Shown in pieces: positions 47,301-57,728 of a stretch of DNA of 64,000 nt. The DNA comes from Brachypodium distachyon. Its lineage: Eukaryota > Streptophyta > Magnoliopsida > Poales > Poaceae. Numbering within the stretch: position 1 is the first letter of the stretch; each line of letters begins with the position of its first letter. The stretch covers positions 23,282,613 through 23,346,612 of the forward strand of contig NC_016135.3 of the NCBI RefSeq assembly GCF_000005505.3. The letters are read 5' to 3'. The position numbers and the translations under genes are program-made. The notes beneath the pieces are model-generated. The model had not been told where the DNA came from. It ran no database searches and saw only the letters and a program-made list of their open reading frames with translations.

Positions 47301-47868
47301 GAATCGGAACACTACCCCCGAGGACAGGGGAGCCTTCTTCTCCACCCTCGGGTAGTAGTAGTGGCGGAATAGCTTCACCGACGGCATCACCCCCACGAGC
47401 GCTTCATAGAGGTGTTGGAAAACAGCCAATGTGAAGAACGACGTTGGGTGAAGCTGCGCCATGATGAGCCCATAGCTCTCCATGATGGCTGAAAGGAAGT
47501 AGGAGTTCGGCGGCACGAACCCGGCAAGGATGAACCTCCCGAAGATCCGGAAGTAGTGCCCGTCGCGCTCCGCGCCGACGGGAAGGACCCGCCTCGGCCC
47601 TTGCTCATTGTACATGTGGCCAGCGCAAAGTCTAGCTTGTTGACCCCCTCGCCGTGGTACCTGGGGGGAAGAAGGCGAAGAAAGAGAATTCAGCCCGCAT
47701 TTCCTCCTCCTTCCGGGCCCTGTCCGACAGCTCCTTCTTGCCGTCCTTATCCCTTTGCTGGTGCTCAACTTGGGACGGTTCTGGCCCTTGGAAGACATCG
47801 GCGGAGGTGGAGAGGTGGTTCGGTTGGAGTTGGGGAGCGGGGAGCTTGGGAGGAGGTGATGGCAAGAG
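44307..47868 (-). pseudogene. Antisense ORF region of the gypsy element (PF04195-like)
   Basis: Minus-strand frames run opposite to gag-pol. The first segment (about 47868-47109) carries FGRFILAGFVPPNSYFLSAI, MESYGLIMAQLHPTSFF and FQHLYEALVGVMPSVKLFRH, resembling the putative gypsy-type transposon domain PF04195. The following segments read WCWVRTDELQEFHEEP and REAGLTDTDVACHFIGRHVA, then a Pro/Ser-rich region with a 39-residue tandem repeat, a heptad-like coiled coil (45021-44846) and an acidic C-terminal ORF (44795-44307). Antisense ORFs at this position are known in Tat retrotransposons; function unknown. Frameshifts break continuity, though removal of introns could restore part of it. Confidence 0.7.
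45913..46146 (-). repeat. 117-bp tandem duplication in antisense ORF
   Basis: Two adjacent 117-bp copies (45913-46029, 46030-46146) differ at few positions. 117 is a multiple of three, and on the minus strand each copy encodes a 39-residue unit containing DPRIPDSSSQGTG and RKFEHLLY/RKFEHFLY, so the duplication preserves the frame. Confidence 0.88.
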
Positions 47869-47933
47869 CGAGAGACAATAGGGAGTGCCCTGCCGTCAGC
47901 CTTGGGTATTTATCGGGGCTGGCGGACTGCAGC

Positions 47934-48063
47934 TGGTAAAACTCTTGTGTCTACACTTCGTGTATATCGCCACGCCGGCGATAGCCGGAGCGATCCCCTC
48001 GCCCTCCACCGAACCAAAAAGGGGGTGCTCGGCATTCCCGGTGCCGGAGACCGTGCTCCGACA
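47934..48063 (+). repeat. Truncated 3' LTR of the gypsy element
   Basis: GGTAAAACTCTTGTGTC through CCGTGCTCCGACA matches the last about 125 bp of the 5' LTR with several substitutions. The preceding about 720 bp of LTR, including promoter and polypurine tract, are missing: the antisense ORF region joins directly to the tail. The element can no longer complete a normal reverse-transcription cycle. Confidence 0.85.
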
Positions 48064-49600
48064 ATCCTTATCCCGGATGCCCTCGCTGGGTCCGGTTGGC
48101 TAGTTGGGGGGTTGTCCATGCTAGGAGCCGGGCTGTAACCTGGGGTGTATGTGTCATTGTCTTCCATACGTGTGTCGGAGGCGGCGCTGCTCTTCAGCGG
48201 GGTGCTCTTTCACGGGCGAAGAGGAGGAAGAGGAGGAAGGAGGTTCCTCAAACCTTCCACTCCTCCCCTGAGTATGGCGTCAAGGGTGGGGTGGTCTTTG
48301 GCCAATGCCGACACCAAATGATGGACGGCTTGCACTGCATATTCTCTTGACACCTCTTGACACACCATAGATGCCTGCTCTCGCGCCTCTGCCTTAGCTT
48401 GTTCTATTATTTCAGCAGAAGCGGGGTGCTTTTTCTGGACCCTGCTCCGCTTCGGAGCAGGCGGGAAATAATCATCCCAGCAGGCCCCATCGCCTTCCCC
48501 TAGAACACGGCCCGTGTGCTCCGCCTTTTGCAAGCCGGCGGTCACAGCCGACTCCCACCTCTTGCTCCGCACGGAGTTGGCGGATGTTTCTGACCTCTTG
48601 CTCTCCTCCCATTTGCAGGCATTTTCCTGTTATCATATAAGACAGGACGTGAGTCTATATGGATCATGACTGTCATAATTAACGCCGAAAACAAATTAAT
48701 GCACGTGAACCCTTATCGTAAAAATTTTAACAGGCGGCTGCATTGGCTCAATGCCCGCCCACTCCTCTGGTGTCATGTGCTGACGTGCAGATTCTCTAGC
48801 ACGTTGGTCCTCTAGCATGTGTTATGCATTGGAGGCACCCTGCCTGCCGCCTCGAGAATTCGGTCCTGCTTGCACCAGACCTTCTTCTTCCCCTCTTTCC
48901 TTGCACTCCCTAGCCTGTGGTTAAAGGGCTTCCTCGCGCGCAACGCCCTCATACATTCACTCTTCGCAATGAAGGCAGGGTCAGACGATTCCTTCTTGAT
49001 TTTTTCCCATTCGGCCTCATCAGTTATCGACGGCCATTTCTTCTTAATGATCTCATAAGGTTTGTCCATCCACTTTCTAGCGGTGGTTTTCCAATTAGCA
49101 AGACCATTCCGCACTGCTATGTTGACGAACGCTAGGAATCGCTCGCGCCACTCGTCAGTGACTTGGAACCTCCTTGCAACGTCCGCGATGCACGTGTTTC
49201 TAACGACTTCGGAGATGTCACTCCACTCGTCGGTGATCTTGCAATATTTACGTGCAACGGCTCCACAGGTCGTTGCGAAGGCCTTCTGAGCCCTCTCAGG
49301 CGACTCCGGGCAGCCTCTGTCAGAGTGCTGGGTGACCACGTAACAAAACTCCTTCAAGTTGTGGCTCCCCCTCGGCGTCTTCTTCCTTGGCTTCTTAGCC
49401 GTAGAAGCAGTTGGCTGCGGGTAACTCTCTTCTACCAGTCGCTCGTTGTCGCGCTCTTCTGAATGAGAGCTACCTTCGCCAGAGCTAGTTTCGCCGCCAG
49501 AGCTGGCAATTTGCTTTCTCGATGAAGACTCTTCATCGACACGATGTACCTCCTCAGGAGCTACGTCCTCAAGAACTGATTTCTGGCTACTCTTGCCCAT
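48064..49600 (-). pseudogene. N-terminal part of CACTA second gene (Ptta/En-Spm-like)
   Basis: The ATG at 49600 (MGKSSQKSVLEDVAPEEVHR) opens a 262-codon frame: an acidic/Ser-rich head, a basic KKPRKKTPRGS patch, then a helical Trp-rich region (VTDEWRERFLAFVNIAVRNG, NWKTTARKWMDKPYEIIKKK, FIAKSECMRALRARKPFNHR). It resembles the plant transposase Ptta/En-Spm family (PF03004-like). A frameshift near 48815 moves the next exon (EDQRARESARQHMTPEEWAG) to another frame. 48210-48572 adds a coiled-coil stretch (EIIEQAKAEAREQASMVCQE). The frame shifts again and reads MEDNDTYTPGYSPAPSMDNP up to the gypsy insertion. By analogy with TnpA it may bind the subterminal repeats (inference). Confidence 0.7.
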
Positions 49601-50102
49601 TTCGTACCTATGCCATCAAAACCATCAAAAAAATATCGCCAAAAATTTCGGCATGACCTATGCTAAAAAACAAGCAAATTTTTACAACTAGGAGCTCGAA
49701 ACCTGCATAAAAACCCCACCCGCATATGTACCCCCTCGACACGATGGCCGACCCCTTCTCCAATGACCCGACACGATGGTCGGGCCTACAATTCACATAA
49801 ATGAAGCACTTTCCAAAGCAAAAATTCATATACAACATGTATATAGCATATAAACAACATTTATATAGCACACAAACAACATGGAATGGCCCATGTACAT
49901 GGAATAACTTTCAATGAAAAGCATGTATAAATCCTAACCCCAATTAAATCCTAACCCCAATTAAACAACATTTAAACAGCATGTATATCAAATGCCATGT
50001 AGGGTGCTCTAATTTGATAGCAACTAATTTGATAGGGTGCTCTAATTTGGTAGCAACTAATTTGACTGCAACTAATTTTGACAGAAATTAATTTGACAAA
50101 AA

Positions 50103-50136
50103 CTAACCCTAACCCTAACCCTAACCCTAACCCTAA
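50103..50136 (+). repeat. (CCCTAA)5 telomere-like array
   Basis: Five CCCTAA hexamers plus a partial unit. Canonical plant telomeres are CCCTAAA heptamers, so this is the hexamer type. A short array like this may instead be a telo-box-type promoter motif or simple repeat. Confidence 0.85.
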
Positions 50137-50159
50137 CAGCGGAGGCAGAGGGGAGTAAG

Positions 50160-50440
50160 CGCACCTAGGGTCGGAGGAAGACGGCGCGGGGTCGGGTCAT
50201 CGCGGAGGAAGACGGCGCGGGCTCGGGGACGGCGGCGCAGGGTCGGGTCAACGCGGAGGAAGACGTCGGCGCGGGGTCGGGCGGCACGGAGGAAGATGGC
50301 GCGGCGTCAGGCTCGGGGTCGGAGGAGGGCTCGGGGAGGGTGACCGGAGGAGGGAGACGGCGGCGCGGGCTCGGGGACGGCGGCGGGAGGAGGGAGATGA
50401 CGGCGCGGGCTCAGGGACGGCGGCGGCAGCGACGCGAAAT
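50160..50440. repeat. GC-rich minisatellite in CACTA leader
   Basis: Repeating units of GGAGGAAGACGGCGCGGG followed by CTCGGGGACGGCGGCG or GGTCGGGTCA, about 35-50 bp each and imperfect. It is located in the presumed leader of the second CACTA gene. Confidence 0.7.
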
Positions 50441-50558
50441 TCCGGCAGGGCTTCGCCTCTCCTAGGTTTTTGCCCACAGATGGTCGCTCTGTATGTTAAG
50501 GACGCGCGGGCGGAATAACCCTAAATTTTGCTCAGTGTTCTCTTATATACCCGACACT

Positions 50559-50772
50559 CATCAGTAACGGTCAGGTAAGGGAGCTGACCGTTACTAATGA
50601 TTGAAGATCATCAGTAACGGTCGCGCTAGAAAGCGACCGCCACTGATGTTCTCCTATGTGCAATGCCCAACTACTCATCAGTAACGGGCGTGTAGAAGGC
50701 TGACCGTTACTGATGAGTATAGGCACTCATCAGTAACGGGCGCATAGTATCCTGACCGTTACTGATGAGTAT
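50559..50772. repeat. Internal CACTA hairpin repeat array
   Basis: Four consecutive inverted pairs of the same motif used at the element ends: CATCAGTAACGGTC... followed by ...GACCGTTACTGATG, each pair 38-44 bp and able to fold as a hairpin. It sits between the transposase 3' end (50984) and the second gene, upstream of the latter. It has no CACTA terminus next to it, so it is not simply the end of a second element. Confidence 0.85.
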
Positions 50773-50983
50773 AGGACGTTGACTCCATTTGTCTAGTATT
50801 TGTACATCATGGAATTCATGCATTTCTCTAGTATTTGTGCTAAATTAAATTCAAAAAATTCATCACATGCATACACAAAAGTACATCGATCACACATAAT
50901 TTCACTAAATACAAAGTTTACATTCAAATTCAGTACGAGTACATTACAATGTGACTACTAGTGCTTCTCCATCCTTCGGTAAG

Positions 50984-52225
50984 TCATAACTTGACTCCTC
51001 GCAGTAGTGCTTCTGAGGTAGGGTTTTGTGGTATTTTCTCGCTCTCGCTCCCATCACTTCTTCTTTTCCCTCTCCTTTTTCTCGTTAATATCGTGCGTTC
51101 CGCTTCTTCGTCATCTGCGGCGCTCGTCGGATCATGGAAACCTTCGTAGTCTTCTTGTGAAGTAACTCCGTCCACTCCAACAATGCTTCTTTTCCCTCTT
51201 CTTACTACGACGCGGCCGTTATTTGCCGGGTCGTCTATGTAGAATACCTGCTTGCATTGTTTAGCAAAGACCCATGGTTCCTCTCTTGCCGGGATTTTTC
51301 TCACGTCAACTTGTTCACGAGGGATCTCAGGAGGTAGCACCATCATCGTGAACCTGTGATATTCTTCTTTGTCACTTTTGGTCCATTTTACACGGAACAT
51401 TGGGATCTTTTTGATCGAGTACTCCAATTCCCAGATCTCCTCAATAACGCCAAAGAACGCTTTGGTTTTGCTGTTGTCGTCGGTCACGGTCTCAGAAGTC
51501 ATGACTACACCACTATTTTGATACGTGCTTTTACGGTCCTGAGACGCGGTGTACAAGTTATAGCCGTTGATCGCATATGATTGCCAAGTAGAGACGTGGT
51601 AAGCAGGTCCCGTGACAAACATGCAACCGTCTCTTCAGATTCATTGGTTGTCTCCCTGTTGTACCAATAATTCTTCAGCCACGATGCGAATGTTTTATTG
51701 TGCTCCTGGTGGATCCAGACTTCTCCTCTTTTAGGGTTTTCATTTCGCAGTTGTTCCATGTGCATTTCCTGATAAGGCCGGCAGCAATCGACAGTTTGCA
51801 ACACAACCAAATGTGCTCTTTCAAAGTCAACTTCCCTACCTCTTCCATAGACATTAAGGAATGTATGTCCAAGGCCACCTTCGCCATCGAGCTTGCCCTT
51901 GTGCCATGAATCAGGAACACCTATTGATTTCTAATCGGCCAACCAATCCGTGAAAATTTGATGCACTCTTCTGCCCTAAAGCCTTCCACGATGCTACTTT
52001 CCGGACGCGATCTGTTACGAACGTAGCGCTTCAGAACCCCGTTGTATCGTTCAGGACCATACAAGTTATGCAGGAACGAGGGCCCTAGGGACAAGATCTC
52101 ATCGCATATGTGGATCATTAGATGGACCATGATATCGAAGAATGATGGAGGGAAGAACATCTCGAGCTCGCACAGAATCTGTATCATACTATCCTTCAGT
52201 ATCGGGCATCGTCTAACGGTGATTG
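50984..52225 (-). pseudogene. TNP2-type transposase, C-terminal part (DUF4218/DUF4216)
   Basis: Minus-strand frames show the C-terminal domains that accompany plant TNP2 transposases. DUF4218-like: FFPPSFFDIMVHLMIHICDE, LGPSFLHNLYGPERYNGVLK, RYVRNRSRPESSIVEGFRAE. A shifted segment includes VWIHQEHNKTFASWLKNY. The 212-codon open segment 51622-50984 is DUF4216-like: AFFGVIEEIWELEYSIKKIP, MFRVKWTKSDKEEYHR, VFYIDDPANNGRVVVRRGKR, then an acidic/basic tail to the stop. It is separated from the N-terminal part by the solo LTR at 52226-55533. Confidence 0.82.
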
Positions 52226-55200
52226 TGTAACATCCCAATTTTCAAAAAAAAAAACCTCCATATGCATTGCATTTCATAAGCATCATATAACCTTTGCATT
52301 TAATCACATTTAAAACCATGAAGTTTAACTCAGATAAACTCATTAACAAAGGTGTTTATTTGAATTTGGTCTTTTTACCCTTCTTTTGTTAATTGCATTT
52401 TAACCCATGAGGGTGTTGACATGAAAAGGGGTTTAATGCAGTAAAGGTGCTACCCCATAAATTGGTTTTCGGTTTGGATTTGAATCGCTAAAATATTTTA
52501 TTAACTATAAAGCCCTAAAGGCAAGATTAGAGGCAAAAGTATTTTGAAATATTGTATTTTGAGAGAATTCTTGTCCCAAAAGTTGAATCATATGAAAATA
52601 TGATTTTACAAATTTTGTTGCATTTTATTTGACTCGAATTGGAGATTTAAATTAAAAGTTATATTCAAAAGACAGAAAAACAGAAAGAAGAGAAAAACAA
52701 AAAAGAAACAAAAAAAGGTAACCGGACCGACCCAACCGGGCCGGCCCACTTACCACAGCGCACCGAGCCAGGCCGCAGCCTAGCCCGAGCCGCCCGTGCC
52801 ACTGCCCTACGGGACCCACGCGTCAGCTCTTTCTTTCTTCACCAACTGCCCAGACCGAAGACCACGCGCAGTCCGAGTCCCACAAGCGCACGAACTCCAC
52901 TTCCGATTCCTTCACGTCCACGACCCCATATCCGAAACCGAGCGCGTCATATCGAAGCCCTTGAGTTCCTCTTATTTTCCCCCAACCTCTCTCGCTCAAT
53001 TACGCCCCGGACTGCCCGAATCTCGCCGCCGTCCATAGCCACTGCCGCCGCCGAGATCCGCTCGCCGCCGGCGAACCAGGAGGTCTGAGCCGCCGCCGCC
53101 TACCCCTTCCTTCTCCTCTCTCCCTTGTGCAAGTTTTGAAGCTGTTTATTTTTCTTTTGGACCACCGCAGCTCATCGCCGCCTCGCCTCGCCGGAGTCCG
53201 AGCTGCCGCCGCCCTTCCCGAGCGCCAGAGCTCAACTCTGGCCACCTCGAGCCCGAAGCCGAGCACTGGAAGGACCGCCCCGATGCCCTGCTCCTTCCTC
53301 ACCCATTCCCGAAGCCCGAAGGCTACCAGACCGCCCGCGCCGCGGTCTCCACGTCGCCGCCGTCGCCGGAGAAGAGAGCCGCCGCCTCCGGTAAGCCCAG
53401 GGCCATCCCGACCGTCCGATCCATCTCCTATGGCTCAGATTTAATCACTTAAGTGAACCGGTACGAACCAATAAAAAGCCGCCACGTGTCACCTTTTAAA
53501 AATAAAAACAATACCCCGGCCGAATTAAATGGTAATTTTGCAGAAAAGCCCCCGAAATTTCAAATGCTCATATCTTTTAAACCGTGTGGCCAAATTTGAG
53601 TTCCGCACCTTTATGGAATCCTCAAAACCTGTAGAATCTTTTGGCATAGTTTAATTTTGACTTTGAACAACTTTAACAGAACCAAATTACAGAATGCTTA
53701 GTTATGGTTTAAAATTCATATGAATAGTTTTAAAATTATTTTGAACCTGCTATCATGTTGAAAAATGTTTTGAGTATACACTCTGTCCATTAGGACCAGA
53801 GGGGGAAATATTTTTGTAAGTAATCTTGCCACACCAAATTAATCTTGCTCCATGCCTTATAAAGAGATCAATTAAGCTTTTATTAAATCTCACCTTTGTT
53901 TCATACAAAGTAATTACTTCCTTATTAGTTTATAATCTGTTCAAACCTTTTGTAAAGCTCTTTAAAACAGAAGCTAAACTTGTTAAGTTTAAACCAACCT
54001 ATGTGTGCATCATCGTATCTATGCATCATGGCATGTTTTTGTATTGAATAGCATGTTTATGTGTTTGTGTGTTCTTTTATTTTAGATTGTTTCGAGTGTG
54101 AACCTTGTTGTTGCGAAGAGTGCAAGAACTAACACAGCTTTGGACAAGGCAAGTTTCACTTTGATCATCTCCCAAATATTTTTACTATGCACTAGTTGCT
54201 TTATTAGTTGCATTAGGAATATTCTTCGTATCTATGCTAGCTATATTTTTTCCAAGTAGAGTAGGATACATGTGCCATTACCCTTCCACCAATTGCCATC
54301 GTAAGTAGTTGATTGCTATGCTATGTTAGTATACGTGGGAGGGAATCTCAATTACCATGAAACTGATATTGTGGAGTATTTTGGAAACCTGGCAAAAACA
54401 ACTTTAATGAATCATCCTGGGTGGGCGGCTTTGAGTTCTTGAGATGTTATGCAGCGTCAGGTTCATTTCTATGAGTCCCTCTGAGTCGTCTCTCAGTGGA
54501 TTCGGGGAGCGTCCATGGACATCTCCCCGCGGATTCGGGTAGCGCTTGCGTTGCAAATGTGGAATGCCACCCGGGGTATCAGAGACTGGACTAGTGTCCT
54601 GTTTAGTAGCTTCCAGTACAACCACATGCTAAATGAGCTCTGGTTGATCGAGTAAGTTGTATGAACCCAGATCCGAGGGATTGTGATGATGTAGCTGTGT
54701 AGGTGGGAGCGCGGGTCCCCCAGGTGGTTTGGTGAATTACCTCTAAAAGTCATGTAATTGATATCGTTGCTACTCTACCCTGAGGACAGTAAGGGACTAA
54801 CAGGTCAATTTTTTGTGGGGAATGTGTACAATCTCTCGAGAGTGTCAAACTAAGTACTTAGCCGTGTCCCCGGTCATGGACAATTATGAGCAATTGGATA
54901 GTGGAGCTGTAAGGATAGTCTCACTCATTCCAACTTCATAATAAAACTTGATGGTTTGAACTTGGGATAGGAGCACTCGTGATTGTCTATCCGGTGTCCT
55001 TAGTTTAATAGGAGCATTGGTGTGTCTACCCCATGTCCATTAGTGATAAAACTATTTTGCTTAAAATGATAGGATGAAACAAAGATGCTTTTATGCAAAT
55101 AGCCTGAACTCCACCTTGCCAGATTATGCATGTACTTGGTAGGTTCCGATATAACAACTAGTGATCTTGCCAATACATTCAATGTATTGACCCTAGTGGC

Positions 55201-55533
55201 TGCATCGTTTGATGATGCAGGAAGCTCCAACGAAGAGTGGGGGTACATATTTGTCGTGGGGTTACGGGCCTACATTCCAACATGCTCTCACCGTGGTGTT
55301 GATGTGGCCTTTGTATCTTTCGCTTTCCGCTGTTGAACTTTTGTTTTAATTCGAGCTAACCCAAGTGGTTATGCCAGTTTGTAAGTATTCTTAAATTCTG
55401 GATATTGCGTTGTAATACTTGAGACCTTTGTTTTATGATATTACATCTTGAAACTGTGTGTGCTGGTGAGTCGATCCAGGGACTAGCACTAAAAGCACAG
55501 AGATCGAACCCTTGTAAGGGGGAGGTCGCTTCA
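52226..55533. mobile_element. 3.3-kb solo LTR inserted in the transposase gene
   Basis: It begins TGTAACATCCCAATTTTC and ends GGGGGAGGTCGCTTCA, the TG...CA signature of an LTR. GATTG is duplicated on both sides (52221-52225 and 55534-55538). There are no gag or pol motifs inside. The TGTAACA-CCC start and long size resemble LTRs of Tekay/Del-type chromovirus gypsy elements (inference). A GC-rich zone at 52690-53450 ending CCGGTAAGCCC looks like an LTR leader exon with a splice donor. Formed by recombination between two LTRs, leaving one. Confidence 0.85.
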
Positions 55534-57728
55534 GATTGACTTCTGCGAGATGCTGTCAAAGAAGTCAGAAAGCTTCATGATTGTCTCCCTTACGTGCGGC
55601 TCCATGATACCTCTAGTTGCGACTGGAAGTAACTGAGTGAGTATGACATGGTTGTCGTGAGACTTCATGCCAGATAGCTTGTGACTCTTCATGTCAACTA
55701 GATGCTTGATGCTCGACGAGTAGTTTGATGGGACTTTAATGCCCTGCAGGCACGGGCACATGCTATGCAACTCGTCTTTGTACAGGTTGTAACATGCAAG
55801 ACGACACCGCGTGGTCACCGTCACGAAACCATTCTTGTCAGCTGCCGACACTTGATCTTTGCCCCACAACTTTTTTCTAATAGACATGAGTTCCAGGTTC
55901 TTCCGTGCATTGGGTCCATCTTTCGTCTTCTCTGAAATGTTCATCTACAACCCCAGCACGCTGTCGCATACATTTTTCTCCACGTGCATGACATATATGC
56001 TGTAGCGGCATTCTAACTGTGCCCAGTACTCCAAGTCTCAGAATACGGACCTCCTTTTCCACACGACGCATTCAGGTTCCTTATATTTCTTCGCAGCAAT
56101 CTTTCCGGGGACAACTTCAAGATCATTCACAATTTCGAGGATTTGCATACCAGACTTCTCCTTTGGCGCTGTCCCGTGTTCCGTCTTCTCATTGAACCTT
56201 TCTTGTCATCTCTCCAAGGGTCTTTAGCATCCAACCACTTTCAGTGGCCCATGTAAACAATTTTGGATGAAGCAGGCAACTTCTCCGATGTCGTGTTTTC
56301 CCCGCACTTTGTACAGGCCTTGTAGCCATGTGTCACCTGGCATGAAGTATTTCCATTCGCGGGGTAGTCATGCACGCAGGTCAGAAGCGCTGCTCTCATG
56401 GTGAAGTACTCCCTCCTGTTCGCGTCCCAAACCACTCTGTCAGGGTTCCAAAGCTACTTTAGCTCATCCTTCACTAGCTGCAGATACACATTTAGGTCAG
56501 CTCCCGGCTGCTTTGGACCTTGTATGAGCATGCACATGTGGATGTACTTTCTCTTCATGATTAACCATGGAGGAAGGTTGTAGACAAACAAGATCACTGG
56601 TCATGTGCTGTGCTTGTTGTTCATGTTTCCAAAAGGATTTATCCCGGCAGTGCTGAGACCGAGCCTCAGATTTCTGGGCTCTGCCCCGAAATCTGGAAAT
56701 ACCATGTCGAAGTTCCTCCACTGAATCCCATCGGCAGGGTGTCTTAGGACCCCAACTTCCTCCACACGGCAGTGCCCGTCAGGATCGAATGCAGCCTGCG
56801 CCGGATCGTGATAGACGAGATACCTCGCGTCCTTAACGTTCTGCATCCAACGCTCAACTCGGCCACCTGCCGTAAGATATTAGACAGTCTTTGCCGGCCT
56901 GCCCTTCATCACTTCTTCCCCATCGTCTTCGCCACCTCTGGTGTTTTTCTTCTTCTATCTCGATGCACCGCATATGTGGCAGCTCTCATGATTCTCGTAC
57001 TCTCCAATGTATACCATGCAGTCGTTTGGACATGAATGATGTTTCACGCAATCTAATCCAAGCGGGCATGTAATCTTCTTCGCCTCGTATGTGCTCTTGG
57101 GCAACTTGTTTGGCTTTGGAAAAACCGAAGCAAGGTAACTCAATAAGTCCGTGAAACCCTTGTCTGACCAGCATGATATTGCCTTCAGCCTCAAAAGTTC
57201 GAGCGTCACTTCGAGCATGTTGTTTTCTTCGCCAGCTCCATCATACAAGGGTGTGTTTGTGTCCTCCAACAATTTTTTGAACTGAGCAGACTCTGCCTCA
57301 TCTTCGGGGTCCTTCAGTTGGTCCCGTAGGTACGGGTCATCTAGCATTTCGACAATCCTACCACGTGGAGCTCCTTCACCTTCCACATTAGCCTCCTTAT
57401 CGACCCTTTTTTCTTCCTCGGAATCATTCGCCGGATCATACCATAGGACATCATCATCTTCGCTACCGCTACCGACATCAACCTCATCCTCCCCGTGACA
57501 AGTCTAGCGAGAATAACCTTCCACAAAACCCGATGTCAGCACGTGCATCTGAACATCTTCAGGCTTCATCATGCATGTGTTTCTACATTTGCGACATGGA
57601 CAACGCATCATCACCAGTCCTTTTCATTCCAAATCACCTTTCGCGACTCCAAAAAAGACTGTCTATTCGGTTATCCATCGAGCATTTATTCTTTCCTTGG
57701 CGTACATCCAAGAGCGGTCCTTCGATCT
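55534..57728 (-). pseudogene. TNP2-type transposase, N-terminal and core part
   Basis: On the minus strand from the right: an RSWMYAKERxNARWI and CPCRKC region like the transposase-associated domain (about 57728-57560, with stops); an acidic linker; the TNP2 N-terminal segment 57386-56955 (DNTPLYDGAGEENNMLEVTL, CPLGLDCVKHHSCPNDCMVY, ESCHICGASR); the core start (HPADGIQWRNFDMVFPDFGA, LRLGLSTAGINPFGNMNNKH); and further core (REYFTMRAALLTCVHDYPAN, KACTKCGENT). From about 56200 to 55534 motifs are scattered over frames (MKSHKLSGMKSHDNHVILTQ, LLPVATRGIMEPHVRETIMK). TNP2 cuts and joins CACTA ends. Many stops show this copy is dead. Confidence 0.85.

Larger units (their letters stand above)
36045..48063 (+). 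mobile_element. Tat-type Ty3/gypsy LTR retrotransposon, nested in CACTA
   Basis: This holds plus-strand gag and pol in the gypsy order (protease, reverse transcriptase, RNase H, integrase), a second archaeal-type RNase H between the first RNase H and integrase, and a long antisense ORF region between pol and the 3' LTR. The extra RNase H and antisense ORF define the Tat lineage (RIRE2/Grande/Cinful-like). The 3' boundary at 48063 is supported by shared LTR ends and by resumption of CACTA gene sequence at 48064. The 5' boundary at 36045 is inferred from ATCGT before it and ATCCT after the 3' LTR (one mismatch) and could be off by tens of bases. All coding parts carry stops, frameshifts or deletions. 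Confidence 0.82.
49601..50558 (-). promoter_or_regulatory. Leader/promoter region of CACTA second gene
   Basis: Upstream of the minus-strand ATG at 49600. It contains AT-rich sequence with ATTTAAACAGC-like direct repeats (49930-50060), a telomere-like CCCTAA array (50103-50136) and a GC-rich minisatellite (50160-50440) resembling the GC-rich leader before the transposase gene at 57830-58250. The hairpin array at 50559-50772 lies just beyond. Confidence 0.5.

Noticed and set aside
50559..50772. Internal hairpin array as the terminus of a second, adjacent CACTA
   Set aside because: No CACTA/TAGTG terminus borders the array, and the outer ends at 33671 and 58682 share one CTG duplication; kept as an internal array.
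52226..55533. Large intron of the transposase gene
   Set aside because: Boundaries are TG...CA with a GATTG direct duplication, not GT...AG splice sites.
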